A DNA stretch of 64,000 nucleotides from [Clostridium] symbiosum (lineage in GTDB: Bacteria; Bacillota; Clostridia; Lachnospirales; Lachnospiraceae): the NCBI GenBank assembly GCA_021769625.1, contig JAETSN010000001.1, positions 1 through 64,000 on the forward strand, given 5' to 3'. This document shows, piece by piece, positions 38,543 to 48,624 of this stretch. Every line of letters starts with the position of its first letter. Positions within the stretch are counted from its first letter, which is position 1. A model generated the notes under the pieces. It worked only from the letters and a program-made list of their open reading frames with translations, did not search any database and was not told the DNA's origin. A program made the translations under genes and the position numbers.

Positions 38543-41500
38543 ATGGCGTTTACCCACCTGCATGTCCACACAGAGTACAGTTTACTGGACGGTTCCAACA
38601 AAATTAAAGAATATGTGAAGCGGGTGAAGGAGCTCGGCATGGATTCTGCGGCGATCACGGACCATGGTGTGATGTACGGCGTGATCGATTTTTACCGTGC
38701 CTGCAGGGAGGAAGGGATCAACCCGATCCTGGGGTGCGAGGTGTATGTGGCGCCGAATTCCAGATTTGACCGGGAGGTGACGGGGGGAGAGGACAGATAT
38801 TACCATCTGGTGCTTCTGGCGGAAAACAACAAAGGGTATGAGAACCTGATGAAGATCGTGAGCCGCGGCCATACGGAGGGATATTACTACAGGCCCCGGG
38901 TGGATATGGAAGTTCTGTGGGAATTCCATGAGGGGATCATTGCGCTCTCCGCCTGTCTTGCGGGGGAGGTGCCCCGCTATATTGAGAAGGGGATGATGGA
39001 GGAAGCGGAGCAGGCGGCGTTAAAATATCAGGCCTGTTTCGGGAAGGACAATTATTTTCTGGAATTGCAGGACCATGGGATCCCGGCGCAGTCCACGGTG
39101 AACGCGGCGCTGATAGGCATGTCGAAAAAGCTGGGTATTCCGTTAGTGTGTACCAACGATGTACATTATACCTATGCGGATGATGTGGAGCCCCATGATA
39201 TCCTGCTCTGTATCCAGACCGGGAAAAAGCTGTCCGATGAGAACAGGATGCGCTATGAGGGAGGGCAGTATTATGTGAAGAGCGAGGAGGAGATGAAGGG
39301 ACTGTTCCCCTACGTATGGGAAGCCGTGGAAAATACCCAGAGGATCGCGGACAGATGCCATGTGGAGATTGAGTTTGGGGTAACAAAGCTGCCGAAATAC
39401 GAAGTGCCTGAAGGATTTGATTCCTGGACATATTTACAATATCTCTGTGAGAAAGGGCTGAAGGAGCGGTATCCGGAGGGCGGGGAGGGGCTGAATGAGC
39501 GGCTCTCCTACGAGCTTGGCGTGATCCGGGAGATGGGTTATGTGGACTATTTTCTGATCGTATGGGATTATATCAATTACGCCAGAGAACATGATATTCC
39601 CGTTGGTCCGGGCAGAGGCTCGGCGGCGGGCAGCATCGTCTCCTATTGCCTGAGAATCACGGATATCGATCCCATCAAATACGGCCTGCTGTTCGAACGT
39701 TTCTTAAATCCGGAGCGCGTCTCCATGCCGGATATCGATGTGGATTTCGGCGACGAGGGGCGGCAGGACGTCATCGACTATGTGCGGGAAAAATACGGTG
39801 AGGACAGGGTGGTGCAGATCGTCACTTTCGGCACCATGGCGGCAAAGGCCGTGATCCGGGATGTGGGCAGGGTGATGGAGCTGCCCTATGCCTTTGTGGA
39901 TTCCATCGCCAAGATGATTCCCAGAGAATTGAATATTACCATCGACAGGGCTTTGACGATCAATCCGGAGCTGAAACAGCTCTACGAAAGCGACGAGCAG
40001 GTAAAGCGGCTCATCGATATGTGCAAAAGACTGGAGGGGCTGCCCAGAAATATGTCCATGCATGCGGCCGGAGTGGTGATCTGCAAGGAGCCGGCGGAGG
40101 ATTTCGTGCCTCTTGCCAGGGCCCAGGACGGTTCCATTGTGACCCAGTTTACGATGACGACGATAGAGGAACTGGGACTGCTCAAAATGGACTTTCTGGG
40201 GCTTCGCAATCTGGGTGTGATCCAGAACGCCTGCCGGATGATCGGAAAGGAGACCGGCAGCGAGCCGGATATCGACCATCTGAGTTTTGACGATGAGAAA
40301 GTGTTTGCGGCCATCGGAACGGGAAAAACGGAGGGCGTGTTCCAGCTGGAGAGCGGCGGTATGCGGAACTTTATGAAGGAGCTAAAGCCCCGGAATTTTG
40401 AGGATATCATAGCCGGAATCTCTCTGTTTCGTCCCGGTCCCATGGACTTTATCCCCAAGTATATCAAAGGGAAGAACAGCGAGGGCGAAGTGAGCTATTC
40501 CTGCCCGGAACTTGCGCCGATCCTTGCCCCTACCTACGGCTGTATCGTGTATCAGGAGCAGGTGATGCAGATCGTGCGGGATCTCGGCGGTTATACGCTC
40601 GGCAGAAGCGATCTTGTGCGCCGGGCTATGAGTAAGAAAAAGCAGCATGTGATGGAGCAGGAGCGGAAAAACTTTATCTACGGTAATCCGGAGGAAAATG
40701 TGCCGGGCTGCGTGGCCAGAGGAATCCCGGAGGAGACGGCGAAACAGATTTACGAGGATATGACGGATTTTGCCAAGTATGCGTTTAATAAGTCCCATGC
40801 CGCCTGTTATGCGGTGGTTGCCTACCAGACGGCGTGGCTGAAATATTATCATCCCGTAGAGTTTATGGCGGCGCTTCTGACCTCGGTGATCCATAATCCG
40901 GGGAAGGTCGCGGAATATATACTGGTGTGCAGAAATATGGGAATTCAGATCCTGTCGCCGGATATCAACGAGGGGGAGGCCGGTTTTTCCGTCTCAAACG
41001 GGAGTATCCGCTATGCGCTGACAGCGATCCGCGCCATCGGCAGGCCTGTGATCGATGCCCTTGTAAAAGAGAGGGAGGCGAGGGGGCCTTACACCAACAT
41101 CAAGGATTTCATCACGAGGCTGGCGGGGGAAGTCAACAAAAAGGCGATGGAAAACTTTATCAAAGCGGGCGTCTTTGACTCTCTGGGCGGGACGAGAAAA
41201 CAGTTTATGTGCATCTACGTACAGATCATGGACAGCATCCAGCAGGATAAAAAGAATAATATGGCTGGGCAGATGTCGCTCTTTGATCTTGTGGGGGAGG
41301 ACCAGAAGGAAGAGTTTGATGTAAAGCTGCCGGATGTGGGAGAATATCCGAAAGAACTGAAGCTGTCCTTTGAGAAGGAAGTGCTGGGCATTTATATCAG
41401 CGGGCACCCGCTGGAAGAATATCAGGATATCTGGGAAAAGCACATCACGGCGAAAACGGCGGAGTTTGTTCTGGATGAGGAGAGCGGCGAGACTGCCGTG

Positions 41501-41989
41501 GAGGACGGAAGCCGGGCGACGATCGGCGGTATGATCGCGGATAAAACGATAAAATATACAAAAGACAATAAGGTCATGGCATTTCTGAAACTGGAGGATC
41601 TGGTGGGTTCGGTGGAAGTTATCGTCTTTCCGAAGAGCTACGAAAAATACACGGACAAGCTGAAAGAAGAAAACAAGGTATTTATCAGCGGAAGGGTTTC
41701 CGCGGAGGATGAGAAGGATGCCAAACTGATCTGCGAGAAGATAGAGGGGTTTGACGAGATACCGAAGAAGCTGTGGTTAAAATTTGACAATATGGCGCTC
41801 TATCGGGAAAAAGAGGGACAGGTGGCAGAGATCCTGGACGCTTCGGAGGGACCGGATCAGGTCATCTATTATATAGAAGAGACAAAACAGATGAAGAAGC
41901 TGCCGGCGAATAAGAATGTCAGGGCGGATGAGGGAATGCTTTCTGCGCTGGAGGGGGTGCTCTCGAAGGAGAATGTGAAGGTGCGGTGA
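38543..41989 (+). CDS. dnaE: DNA polymerase III subunit alpha (DnaE type)
   Basis: FTHLHVHTEYSLLDGSNKIKEYV; PVGPGRGSAAGSIVSYCL; MPDIDVDFGDEGRQDVIDYV. Confidence 0.96.
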   Translation: MAFTHLHVHTEYSLLDGSNKIKEYVKRVKELGMDSAAITDHGVMYGVIDFYRACREEGINPILGCEVYVAPNSRFDREVTGGEDRYYHLVLLAENNKGYENLMKIVSRGHTEGYYYRPRVDMEVLWEFHEGIIALSACLAGEVPRYIEKGMMEEAEQAALKYQACFGKDNYFLELQDHGIPAQSTVNAALIGMSKKLGIPLVCTNDVHYTYADDVEPHDILLCIQTGKKLSDENRMRYEGGQYYVKSEEEMKGLFPYVWEAVENTQRIADRCHVEIEFGVTKLPKYEVPEGFDSWTYLQYLCEKGLKERYPEGGEGLNERLSYELGVIREMGYVDYFLIVWDYINYAREHDIPVGPGRGSAAGSIVSYCLRITDIDPIKYGLLFERFLNPERVSMPDIDVDFGDEGRQDVIDYVREKYGEDRVVQIVTFGTMAAKAVIRDVGRVMELPYAFVDSIAKMIPRELNITIDRALTINPELKQLYESDEQVKRLIDMCKRLEGLPRNMSMHAAGVVICKEPAEDFVPLARAQDGSIVTQFTMTTIEELGLLKMDFLGLRNLGVIQNACRMIGKETGSEPDIDHLSFDDEKVFAAIGTGKTEGVFQLESGGMRNFMKELKPRNFEDIIAGISLFRPGPMDFIPKYIKGKNSEGEVSYSCPELAPILAPTYGCIVYQEQVMQIVRDLGGYTLGRSDLVRRAMSKKKQHVMEQERKNFIYGNPEENVPGCVARGIPEETAKQIYEDMTDFAKYAFNKSHAACYAVVAYQTAWLKYYHPVEFMAALLTSVIHNPGKVAEYILVCRNMGIQILSPDINEGEAGFSVSNGSIRYALTAIRAIGRPVIDALVKEREARGPYTNIKDFITRLAGEVNKKAMENFIKAGVFDSLGGTRKQFMCIYVQIMDSIQQDKKNNMAGQMSLFDLVGEDQKEEFDVKLPDVGEYPKELKLSFEKEVLGIYISGHPLEEYQDIWEKHITAKTAEFVLDEESGETAVEDGSRATIGGMIADKTIKYTKDNKVMAFLKLEDLVGSVEVIVFPKSYEKYTDKLKEENKVFISGRVSAEDEKDAKLICEKIEGFDEIPKKLWLKFDNMALYREKEGQVAEILDASEGPDQVIYYIEETKQMKKLPANKNVRADEGMLSALEGVLSKENVKVR

Positions 41990-42006
41990 GGACATTGGTA
42001 ACGGAC

Positions 42007-42176
42007 GCCGGGAGGAAAATCAAATCCTCCGTCGCCACGCTCTCGCTCCGGGCTGCAACGTAGCGGTACTAGGCTCGTGAGGGACCATGTGAAATTTTGA
42101 ACTTTAAATTTCACATTTGCCAATCGTGCCGACGTTGCTGCAGGGGCTCCTTGAGGATTTGATTTTTCTCCCGGCT
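42007..42176. repeat. full-length copy of dispersed palindromic repeat element
   Basis: Near-perfect 23-bp terminal arms GCCGGGAGGAAAATCAAATCCTC (42007-42029) and GAGGATTTGATTTTTCTCCCGGC (42153-42175), with nested ATGTGAAATTT/AAATTTCACAT. Confidence 0.88.
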
Positions 42177-42333
42177 GTCTAATGGCATCAACAATATGAG
42201 GGCTGAACGGTTACATAATGGGAAAGTGCTTTAGCTTGCCACTTGAAAAATAAGGGAAATTGCCGTATTATAAGGATGTTACAGAAAAAGATGGCTGCCT
42301 AAAGAGGCAGTCCGGGACGGGAGGATGGCTCGT

Positions 42334-43302
42334 ATGTCAAAGGAGATCAAAACAATAGGTGTGCTGACCAGCGGCGGAGATGCGCCGGGGATGAATGCCG
42401 CGATCCGTGCGGTGGTGAGGAAAGCGATCAGCAACGGCGTAAAGGTAAAGGGAATCAAAAAGGGTTATCAGGGCCTGTTAAATGAAGAGATCATAGATCT
42501 GGAGAGGACCAGCGTGTCCGATACGATCCAGCGCGGCGGTACGATCCTGGGGACGGCGCGCTGCTCGGAGTTCAAGTATGAGGAGGGACAGGCAAAGGGC
42601 GCGGAGATCTGCAGAAAGCACGGCATTGACGGTATCGTGGTGATCGGCGGGGACGGCTCCTACCGGGGCGCTCAGGCGCTGGCGCGGCATGGGATCAATA
42701 CGATCGGCATACCGGGAACCATCGATCTGGATATCGCCTGTACGGAATATACGATCGGCTTCGATACGGCGATCAATACGGCGATGCAGGCGATCGATAA
42801 GGTGAGGGATACTTCCTCCTCCCATGAACGGTGCAGCATCATTGAGGTAATGGGAAGAAATGCCGGATATATCGCACTCTGGTGCGGCATAGCCAACGGT
42901 GCCGAGGACATTTTGATACCGGAAAAGTACGATTATAACGAACAGCGCATCATCAATAATATCATCGATAACAGAAAACACGGCAAAAAGCATCATATCA
43001 TCATCAATGCGGAGGGAATCGGCCATTCCACTTCCATGGCGAGGCGTATTGAAGCAGCGACAGGCATGGAGACGAGGGCGACGATCCTGGGCTACATGCA
43101 GAGGGGCGGATCCCCGACCTGTAAGGACAGGGTGTATGCTTCCGTGATGGGCGCCTATGCGGCGGATATTCTCTGCAACGGAAAGTCCAACAGAGTTGTG
43201 GCTTACCGGCAGGGGGAATATGTGGATTTCGATATCGAGGAGGCGCTGCAGATGCAGAAAGATATCCCGCAGTATATATACGATGTCAGCAGCAAGCTGT
43301 AA
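42334..43302 (+). CDS. pfkA: 6-phosphofructokinase
   Basis: IGVLTSGGDAPGMNAAIRAVVR, VVIGGDGSYRGAQAL, PGTIDLDIACTEYTIGFDTA. Confidence 0.96.
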   Translation: MSKEIKTIGVLTSGGDAPGMNAAIRAVVRKAISNGVKVKGIKKGYQGLLNEEIIDLERTSVSDTIQRGGTILGTARCSEFKYEEGQAKGAEICRKHGIDGIVVIGGDGSYRGAQALARHGINTIGIPGTIDLDIACTEYTIGFDTAINTAMQAIDKVRDTSSSHERCSIIEVMGRNAGYIALWCGIANGAEDILIPEKYDYNEQRIINNIIDNRKHGKKHHIIINAEGIGHSTSMARRIEAATGMETRATILGYMQRGGSPTCKDRVYASVMGAYAADILCNGKSNRVVAYRQGEYVDFDIEEALQMQKDIPQYIYDVSSKL

Positions 43303-43330
43303 ACCATAAGCAAGTTTGGGGAGACAATGC

Positions 43331-44119
43331 ATGATCACGAGCACGTCAAATGAAAAAATAAAACATGTGGCAGCCCTGCAGCAAAAAGCGGGGCTGCGCA
43401 GGGAAGAGAGTCTGTTCGTCATAGAAGGCGGCAGGCTCTTTTGGGAAGCACCGGTATCTCTGGTAAGGGAAGTATATGTATCCGAACGTTTTCTGAAAAA
43501 TGCGGATGGAAAGATGAAAGAAAGGCTTGAAAAGACCGGATATGAACTCGTGTCGGAACAGGCCTTTGCAAAGATGTCGGATACAAAAGCTCCGCAGGGG
43601 GTTCTGGCGGTGCTTGCACAGCAGAAGTATGAAAAAGAGTCCCTGCTGGGGACATCCCCTCTTTTGCTTTTGCTGGAAAATATTCAGGATCCGGGCAATC
43701 TCGGAACGATCCTGCGCACGGCGGAAGGTGCGGGAGTCACCGGCGTAATCATGAGCCGTGACTGCGCGGATATCTATCAGCCCAAAGCGGTTCGCTCCAC
43801 GATGGGAAGCCTTTTCCGCGTGCCTTTTTATCAGGCGGAAGATCTCCTGCAGGAAATCAGATTTCTGCAGGGCAGAAATGTAAAAGTATATGCCGCATAT
43901 CTGGAAGGCTCGAAGGCCTATGACGAGGCGGATTACCGGGGAGGCAGCGCCTTTTTGATCGGAAACGAGGGGAACGGGCTGACGGAGGAGGCCGCCCTTG
44001 CCGCAGATGAGCGCGTCCGCATTCCGATGGCGGGAAAACTGGAAAGCCTGAATGCAGGGGTATCGGCGGCGTTGCTCGTGTATGAGGCGGCAAGGCAGCG
44101 CCGTGGCGTCAATATATAA
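43331..44119 (+). CDS. TrmH/SpoU family RNA methyltransferase
   Basis: ENIQDPGNLGTILRTAEGAGV; AFLIGNEGNGLTEE; MAGKLESLNAGVSAALLVYE. Confidence 0.93.
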   Translation: MITSTSNEKIKHVAALQQKAGLRREESLFVIEGGRLFWEAPVSLVREVYVSERFLKNADGKMKERLEKTGYELVSEQAFAKMSDTKAPQGVLAVLAQQKYEKESLLGTSPLLLLLENIQDPGNLGTILRTAEGAGVTGVIMSRDCADIYQPKAVRSTMGSLFRVPFYQAEDLLQEIRFLQGRNVKVYAAYLEGSKAYDEADYRGGSAFLIGNEGNGLTEEAALAADERVRIPMAGKLESLNAGVSAALLVYEAARQRRGVNI

Positions 44120-44157
44120 GTGGCAGTAATAAATCGGTTACTTTGTAGGTTGAGGAA

Positions 44158-44186
44158 AGACGAGGGCATTGGAGCCCTCGTCTTTT
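44158..44186 (+). terminator. Rho-independent terminator
   Basis: GACGAGGGC-ATTGGA-GCCCTCGTC-TTTT. Confidence 0.8.
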
Positions 44187-44209
44187 GAAAACAGGAAGAG
44201 TATTATCTG

Positions 44210-45220
44210 TTACCCGCAGATATTGTCCAGCACTTCCCGGATCTCTTCCTCACTCATCCCCGTAAACTGCAATATCGTCTCATACTGCCCGTCGGTGAAC
44301 ATGGTGGTGGTCCTCGCATCCCCGGATGTCGTATCATCGCTGAGCTTGAAGGAGATTCCCGCCGCGTTCAGGTATTCCCTTTCGTTGTCGGTCTCATCGG
44401 TCGTTGTGATGACCATGGTGGCGGCTTTGGAAATTTCTCCTGCTTCACCGACCCGGTTTTTGGACTGGTTGACCGAAAAGCTTCCGTTTCCGTAAGAAAA
44501 TTCACCGGAAATATTGTAATCTGTTGCAGAGCCGATCCCTGCGGCTTTATCGGATTCATCGGGCAGATGTTCGTTTTCATAATAGAAGACGTCCCCGGTA
44601 TAGTTTGTCTTAAACAATCTGTTAAAGCCGGCGTCGTCGGCGGCGGCAAAGTAGTCCGCATATTTATATTCCGTGACCCGCGTTGTCCGGTAGCCTTTTG
44701 TCCAGTTTACGGCATCGTCGGAATCCCAGACTGCATAGGTGTCATCCCAGACTTTTTTGCCAAGCCAGGGGGTGGAAGCGGAGCCTGTCTCCTCGGAGAT
44801 GGCAGTGATCGTGTCCTCCTCCCCGGACATTTCCGGCAGGTCGATGGCAGTGGTTTTACCGCTTTCCGATCTGTAGGATGTTTTGATATCTTCTCCGGAG
44901 ACAAAGCCCTTTATGGAGAAATGGATATTGTTGTTGTAGATCACTGCGGCACTGGCTGTTCCGCCGATCAGTAAAACGGCGATCGACGCCGCGGCAGCGA
45001 TGCCTGAGATACGTTTTGTAGTTTTCTTTCTATGCATTGTTTCATGCTCCTTTCGCTTTAACTGGTACAGGAAATCCTCCGGCATGTCTTTTGCCGGTTT
45101 CAGTCCCTGCAGGCGGCAGAGGTCCCTGCAGGCGTCCTCCGCCTCATCATATTGTTCCTGTTCTAAATAATGATCTATTTTCCGGTTCAGTTCCGTAATC
45201 AATGCATTGTTACTGTTCAT
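44210..45220 (-). CDS. putative anti-sigma factor-like membrane protein
   Basis: Cytosolic N-terminus, TM segment ISGIAAAASIAVLLIGGTASAAVIY, large extracytoplasmic part; directly downstream of an ECF sigma gene. Confidence 0.65.
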   Translation of the reverse strand: MNSNNALITELNRKIDHYLEQEQYDEAEDACRDLCRLQGLKPAKDMPEDFLYQLKRKEHETMHRKKTTKRISGIAAAASIAVLLIGGTASAAVIYNNNIHFSIKGFVSGEDIKTSYRSESGKTTAIDLPEMSGEEDTITAISEETGSASTPWLGKKVWDDTYAVWDSDDAVNWTKGYRTTRVTEYKYADYFAAADDAGFNRLFKTNYTGDVFYYENEHLPDESDKAAGIGSATDYNISGEFSYGNGSFSVNQSKNRVGEAGEISKAATMVITTTDETDNEREYLNAAGISFKLSDDTTSGDARTTTMFTDGQYETILQFTGMSEEEIREVLDNICG

Positions 45221-45377
45221 CTTTATTAGTGCCTCCTTTCATGGGGGTGCGCGCTCACCTTATACTTTTATATGGCGTTTTCCGGTGCAGGTAACAATAT
45301 GAAATGTAATTCGGAAAACACGAAGGGCAAGCGGTATGTTTCCTGCTGCCTGCAGATGATGATCTGTAAAATAGCTC

Positions 45378-45899
45378 TCAGAAATCATCGAGTTTCAGAT
45401 CCGCGACGATCTTTCGCAGCTTTTTGCGGATCCGCATATATTTCATGCGGATTGCCGGTTCGCTCATATGAAACTCTCCGGCGATGGTTTTCATAGGTTT
45501 TTTATCGATATAATATTTCCGGTAAAGATCTCTTTCTTTCGGTTTTATTTTTTTCAGGACCTGTTCCCGGTAGGCTTTTTCGTCTATGCGTCCCGATCTC
45601 TGCAGACAGAGCTCCTCGTAAGCATCCTTCTGAAAGGAAACGATGCCGGATTCTTCAAATTCCGTTTCCTTCGCGGCAGCATATTTTCCTTTTTTATAGT
45701 ATTCCAGCACCAGATTTCTGGCGGCCGTATATAGAAAGGCGACCGGCTTTTCATGGTCGAGAAAGGCGTCGCCTTTTTGCAGGGCGATCAGAAAGACATC
45801 CTGCGTGATATCCTCCGCGGCCTCTTTTTCCCCGGTTTTTGCCAGTATGTAGTTGTAGATCCTGGCGTAATTTTCTCTGCATATCTCTTCAAATTGCAT
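45378..45899 (-). CDS. ECF-type RNA polymerase sigma factor
   Basis: YILAKTGEKEAAEDITQDVFLIALQKGDAF; region 4 KPMKTIAGEFHMSEPAIRMKYMRIRKKLRK; GGAGG before 45899. Confidence 0.88.
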   Translation of the reverse strand: MQFEEICRENYARIYNYILAKTGEKEAAEDITQDVFLIALQKGDAFLDHEKPVAFLYTAARNLVLEYYKKGKYAAAKETEFEESGIVSFQKDAYEELCLQRSGRIDEKAYREQVLKKIKPKERDLYRKYYIDKKPMKTIAGEFHMSEPAIRMKYMRIRKKLRKIVADLKLDDF

Positions 45900-46083
45900 G
45901 GTAAGTTCCTCCATTTTATATATGGAAGTTTTTGAGAGATGTAACGGTTATATTACGATATATTGTAAGAAACCGGAGGGGATTTCTCAAGTGCCCGGTC
46001 ATAAAGAAATAGTGACAGGATATGGCTGCATTGTATTGAATATGTGCCCGATGTTGAGTATAATTTGCTTTGGAGTATTGCAC

Positions 46084-46160
46084 TTCCGCGGGCAACGAGC
46101 CGAATAGACATGCTTGCACGTATATTTGGCGACTGCATGCGGCGGGGGTATTGACTTTCG
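46084..46160. repeat. second dispersed repeat family, short copy
   Basis: TTCCGCGGGCAACGAGCCGAA...ATATTTGGCGACTGCATGCGGCGGGGGTATT; shared with 14745-14880. Confidence 0.65.
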
Positions 46161-46192
46161 TAAAGAATGAGGAGATCAGGAGGAAACAGAAT

Positions 46193-47002
46193 ATGAAACT
46201 CGGATTTATCGGACTCGGCAACATGGCATCCGCCATCATCGGCGGTATTTTAAAAGAGGGGATCGCGGCGCCAAAGGACATCACGGGCTCTGCGAAAACC
46301 GAAAAAACAGCGCAGGAAAAAGCGGCAAAATTCGGCATAGAAACCTGCACCGACAACAGGAAAGTGGCGGCGCAGGCGGATGTTCTGGTACTGGCGGTAA
46401 AACCCCAGTTTTTCCCGGAGGTGATCGGGGAGATACGGGATGAGCTGAAGGAAGGGGCGCTGGTGATCAGCGTGGCGGCCGGAAAGAGCATAAAATATAT
46501 TGAGGAGCAGTTTGGGGCTTTAGAAAGCAGAAGGCGGATAAAACTGGTGCGCTGCATGCCCAATACGCCTGCGCTGGTGCTGGCGGGATGCACCGGATAT
46601 TGTGCGAATGAGCAAGTGGGAAAAGAGGAGAAGGATCTGGCAGAGAAACTTTTTTCCAGTTTCGGAAAAGCGATCGAGGTGCCGGAGAGGCTGATGGATA
46701 CAGTGGGCAGCGTCAGCGGCTCCTCCCCGGCTTTTGTGTTTATGTTTATCGAGGCGCTGGCGGACGGGGCCGTGGCGGAGGGCATGCCGAGGGCGCAGGC
46801 GCTGGAGTTTGCGGCACAGGCGGTCTACGGCAGCGCGAAACTGGTGCTGGAGAGCGGAATGCATCCGGAAGAGCTGAAAGATATGGTGTGCTCCCCGGGC
46901 GGCACAACGATACAGGGGGTGAGAACACTGGAAAAAGGCGGCATGCGGGGAGCGGTCATGGATGCGGTGATCGCCTGCGTAGAGAAGACGAGGAAGCTGT
47001 AA
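46193..47002 (+). CDS. proC: pyrroline-5-carboxylate reductase
   Basis: KLGFIGLGNMASAIIGGIL; RCMPNTPALVLAG; CSPGGTTIQGVRTLE. Confidence 0.95.
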   Translation: MKLGFIGLGNMASAIIGGILKEGIAAPKDITGSAKTEKTAQEKAAKFGIETCTDNRKVAAQADVLVLAVKPQFFPEVIGEIRDELKEGALVISVAAGKSIKYIEEQFGALESRRRIKLVRCMPNTPALVLAGCTGYCANEQVGKEEKDLAEKLFSSFGKAIEVPERLMDTVGSVSGSSPAFVFMFIEALADGAVAEGMPRAQALEFAAQAVYGSAKLVLESGMHPEELKDMVCSPGGTTIQGVRTLEKGGMRGAVMDAVIACVEKTRKL

Positions 47003-47261
47003 ATTTTTAGCACAGCGGTGGTTTTGTTACAATATTATTTCATATCAGATCGGGGCGTTTTTTAAATAACACCTGATCTTTTTACTGCCAAAACCTTTAG
47101 AAAAACGCCTGTTATGCATTGGACTTTAAAGATTTGTTAAAATATTCTGCCTAAAAGTTTGACAATCTGTTTATAATTTGTTAATATAGATTCGTAACAA
47201 ATGTAACATATTTGTAACAAGTTAATAAAAAAAGATTAAAAACTAAAGGAAGGTTATCGAG

Positions 47262-47930
47262 ATGTGTAACAGGAAAAAATGGCTGACAGGTCTGCTGGGC
47301 GCGGCAATGTGCCTGACACTGGCAGTTGTAAACAAGCAGGATGTGAAAGCCGGGCAGGATTATCAGATCGGCAGTTACATCGTTTGCACAGAAGATACGA
47401 ATCTCTTTGTACTGTCCGACTGTAATGAAGGAACGGTTGCGCCGATCCCGAAGAACAGTGTGGCGGTAGTAGTGGAAAATGACGAAATATATACGAAAGT
47501 GAATTACAATGGGGCAGAGGGATATCTGTATCAGGAATTTATCGGTTATGATGAGGAGCTGATCGCTGCATACGAGGCGGAACTGCTGGCAAAGAGCGAG
47601 GAAGTCAGGATGATGGCGGCAATGATCCAGTGTGAGGCCGGTAATCAGGAATTTGAAGGGCAGGTAGCGGTCGGAGCGGTTATCATGAACCGGGTAAAAT
47701 CGCCCGGTTATCCGAATACAATCCAGGAAGTGATCATGCAGCCGAGCCAGTTCGGACCGTCAGACAGCCAGTTGTTTGCAGATCTGCTGGCGAACGATAC
47801 GATCAAGGATACCTGCAGGGAGGCTGCAAAACAGGCTTTCTCAGGTGTTGATAATGTGGGAGGCGCACTGCATTTCAGAAGAGCAGGCAGCAAAGAAGGG
47901 CTTGTGATCGGAGACCACGTATTTTATTAA
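47262..47930 (+). CDS. secreted cell-wall hydrolase (SleB-like) with SH3-like region
   Basis: MMAAMIQCEAGNQEFEGQVAVGAVIMNRVKSPGYPNTIQEVI. Confidence 0.88.
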   Translation: MCNRKKWLTGLLGAAMCLTLAVVNKQDVKAGQDYQIGSYIVCTEDTNLFVLSDCNEGTVAPIPKNSVAVVVENDEIYTKVNYNGAEGYLYQEFIGYDEELIAAYEAELLAKSEEVRMMAAMIQCEAGNQEFEGQVAVGAVIMNRVKSPGYPNTIQEVIMQPSQFGPSDSQLFADLLANDTIKDTCREAAKQAFSGVDNVGGALHFRRAGSKEGLVIGDHVFY

Positions 47931-48110
47931 AAAGAATTATGGCGCCGGCGGGCAAAGAGATTAGGTACAGGATGAAAAAGCAGCGGCAGGTATCAGCGCG
48001 AAGTTGATATCTGTCGCTTGTATATTTTACGGAAAAGGTGTAGAATAACAGTTGTATGGATGCTGGTAAGTTGAGTTACTGCAGCTGTCCGGCGGAAAGG
48101 AGAAAAGAAA

Positions 48111-48566
48111 ATGGAGTGGATAACGAATCCCGTTGTCATATGGCTTATCATTTTAGTCGTGCTGGTCGTGATCGAGATATTTACGCTGGGCCTGACGACG
48201 ATCTGGTTTGCCGGCGGAGCGCTGGTGGCGATCGTTGTGGCGGCGCTGGGCGGTCCGATCTGGCTGCAGGTTTTAGCTGCGATCATCGTATCGGCGGTGC
48301 TGTTATTCTTCACGAGGCCGGTGGCGGTGAAATATTTTAACAGGGACAGGGAAAGAACAAACGCGGAGTCTCTGGTGGGCAGACAGGCCATTGTGATCAG
48401 CGAGGTCAATAACCTGCAGGGCATCGGGCAGGTGACGATAAACGGTATGGAGTGGACGGCGAGGACGATCGCGGACGGACAGGTGATAAAGCCCGGGGAA
48501 GTGGTGATCATCAGAGGGATCAACGGCGTAAAGCTGTTGGTGGAGCGCGAGGAAAGTCTTTCGTGA
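48111..48566 (+). CDS. NfeD family protein
   Basis: Three N-terminal TM segments then OB-like LVGRQAIVISEVNNLQGIGQVTINGMEWTA. Confidence 0.88.
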   Translation: MEWITNPVVIWLIILVVLVVIEIFTLGLTTIWFAGGALVAIVVAALGGPIWLQVLAAIIVSAVLLFFTRPVAVKYFNRDRERTNAESLVGRQAIVISEVNNLQGIGQVTINGMEWTARTIADGQVIKPGEVVIIRGINGVKLLVEREESLS

Positions 48567-48624
48567 CCAGAGGGTGTAAAAACGGCGCTCTTCGCAAATA
48601 ATATAAGGAAAAAGGAGAAAGAAA

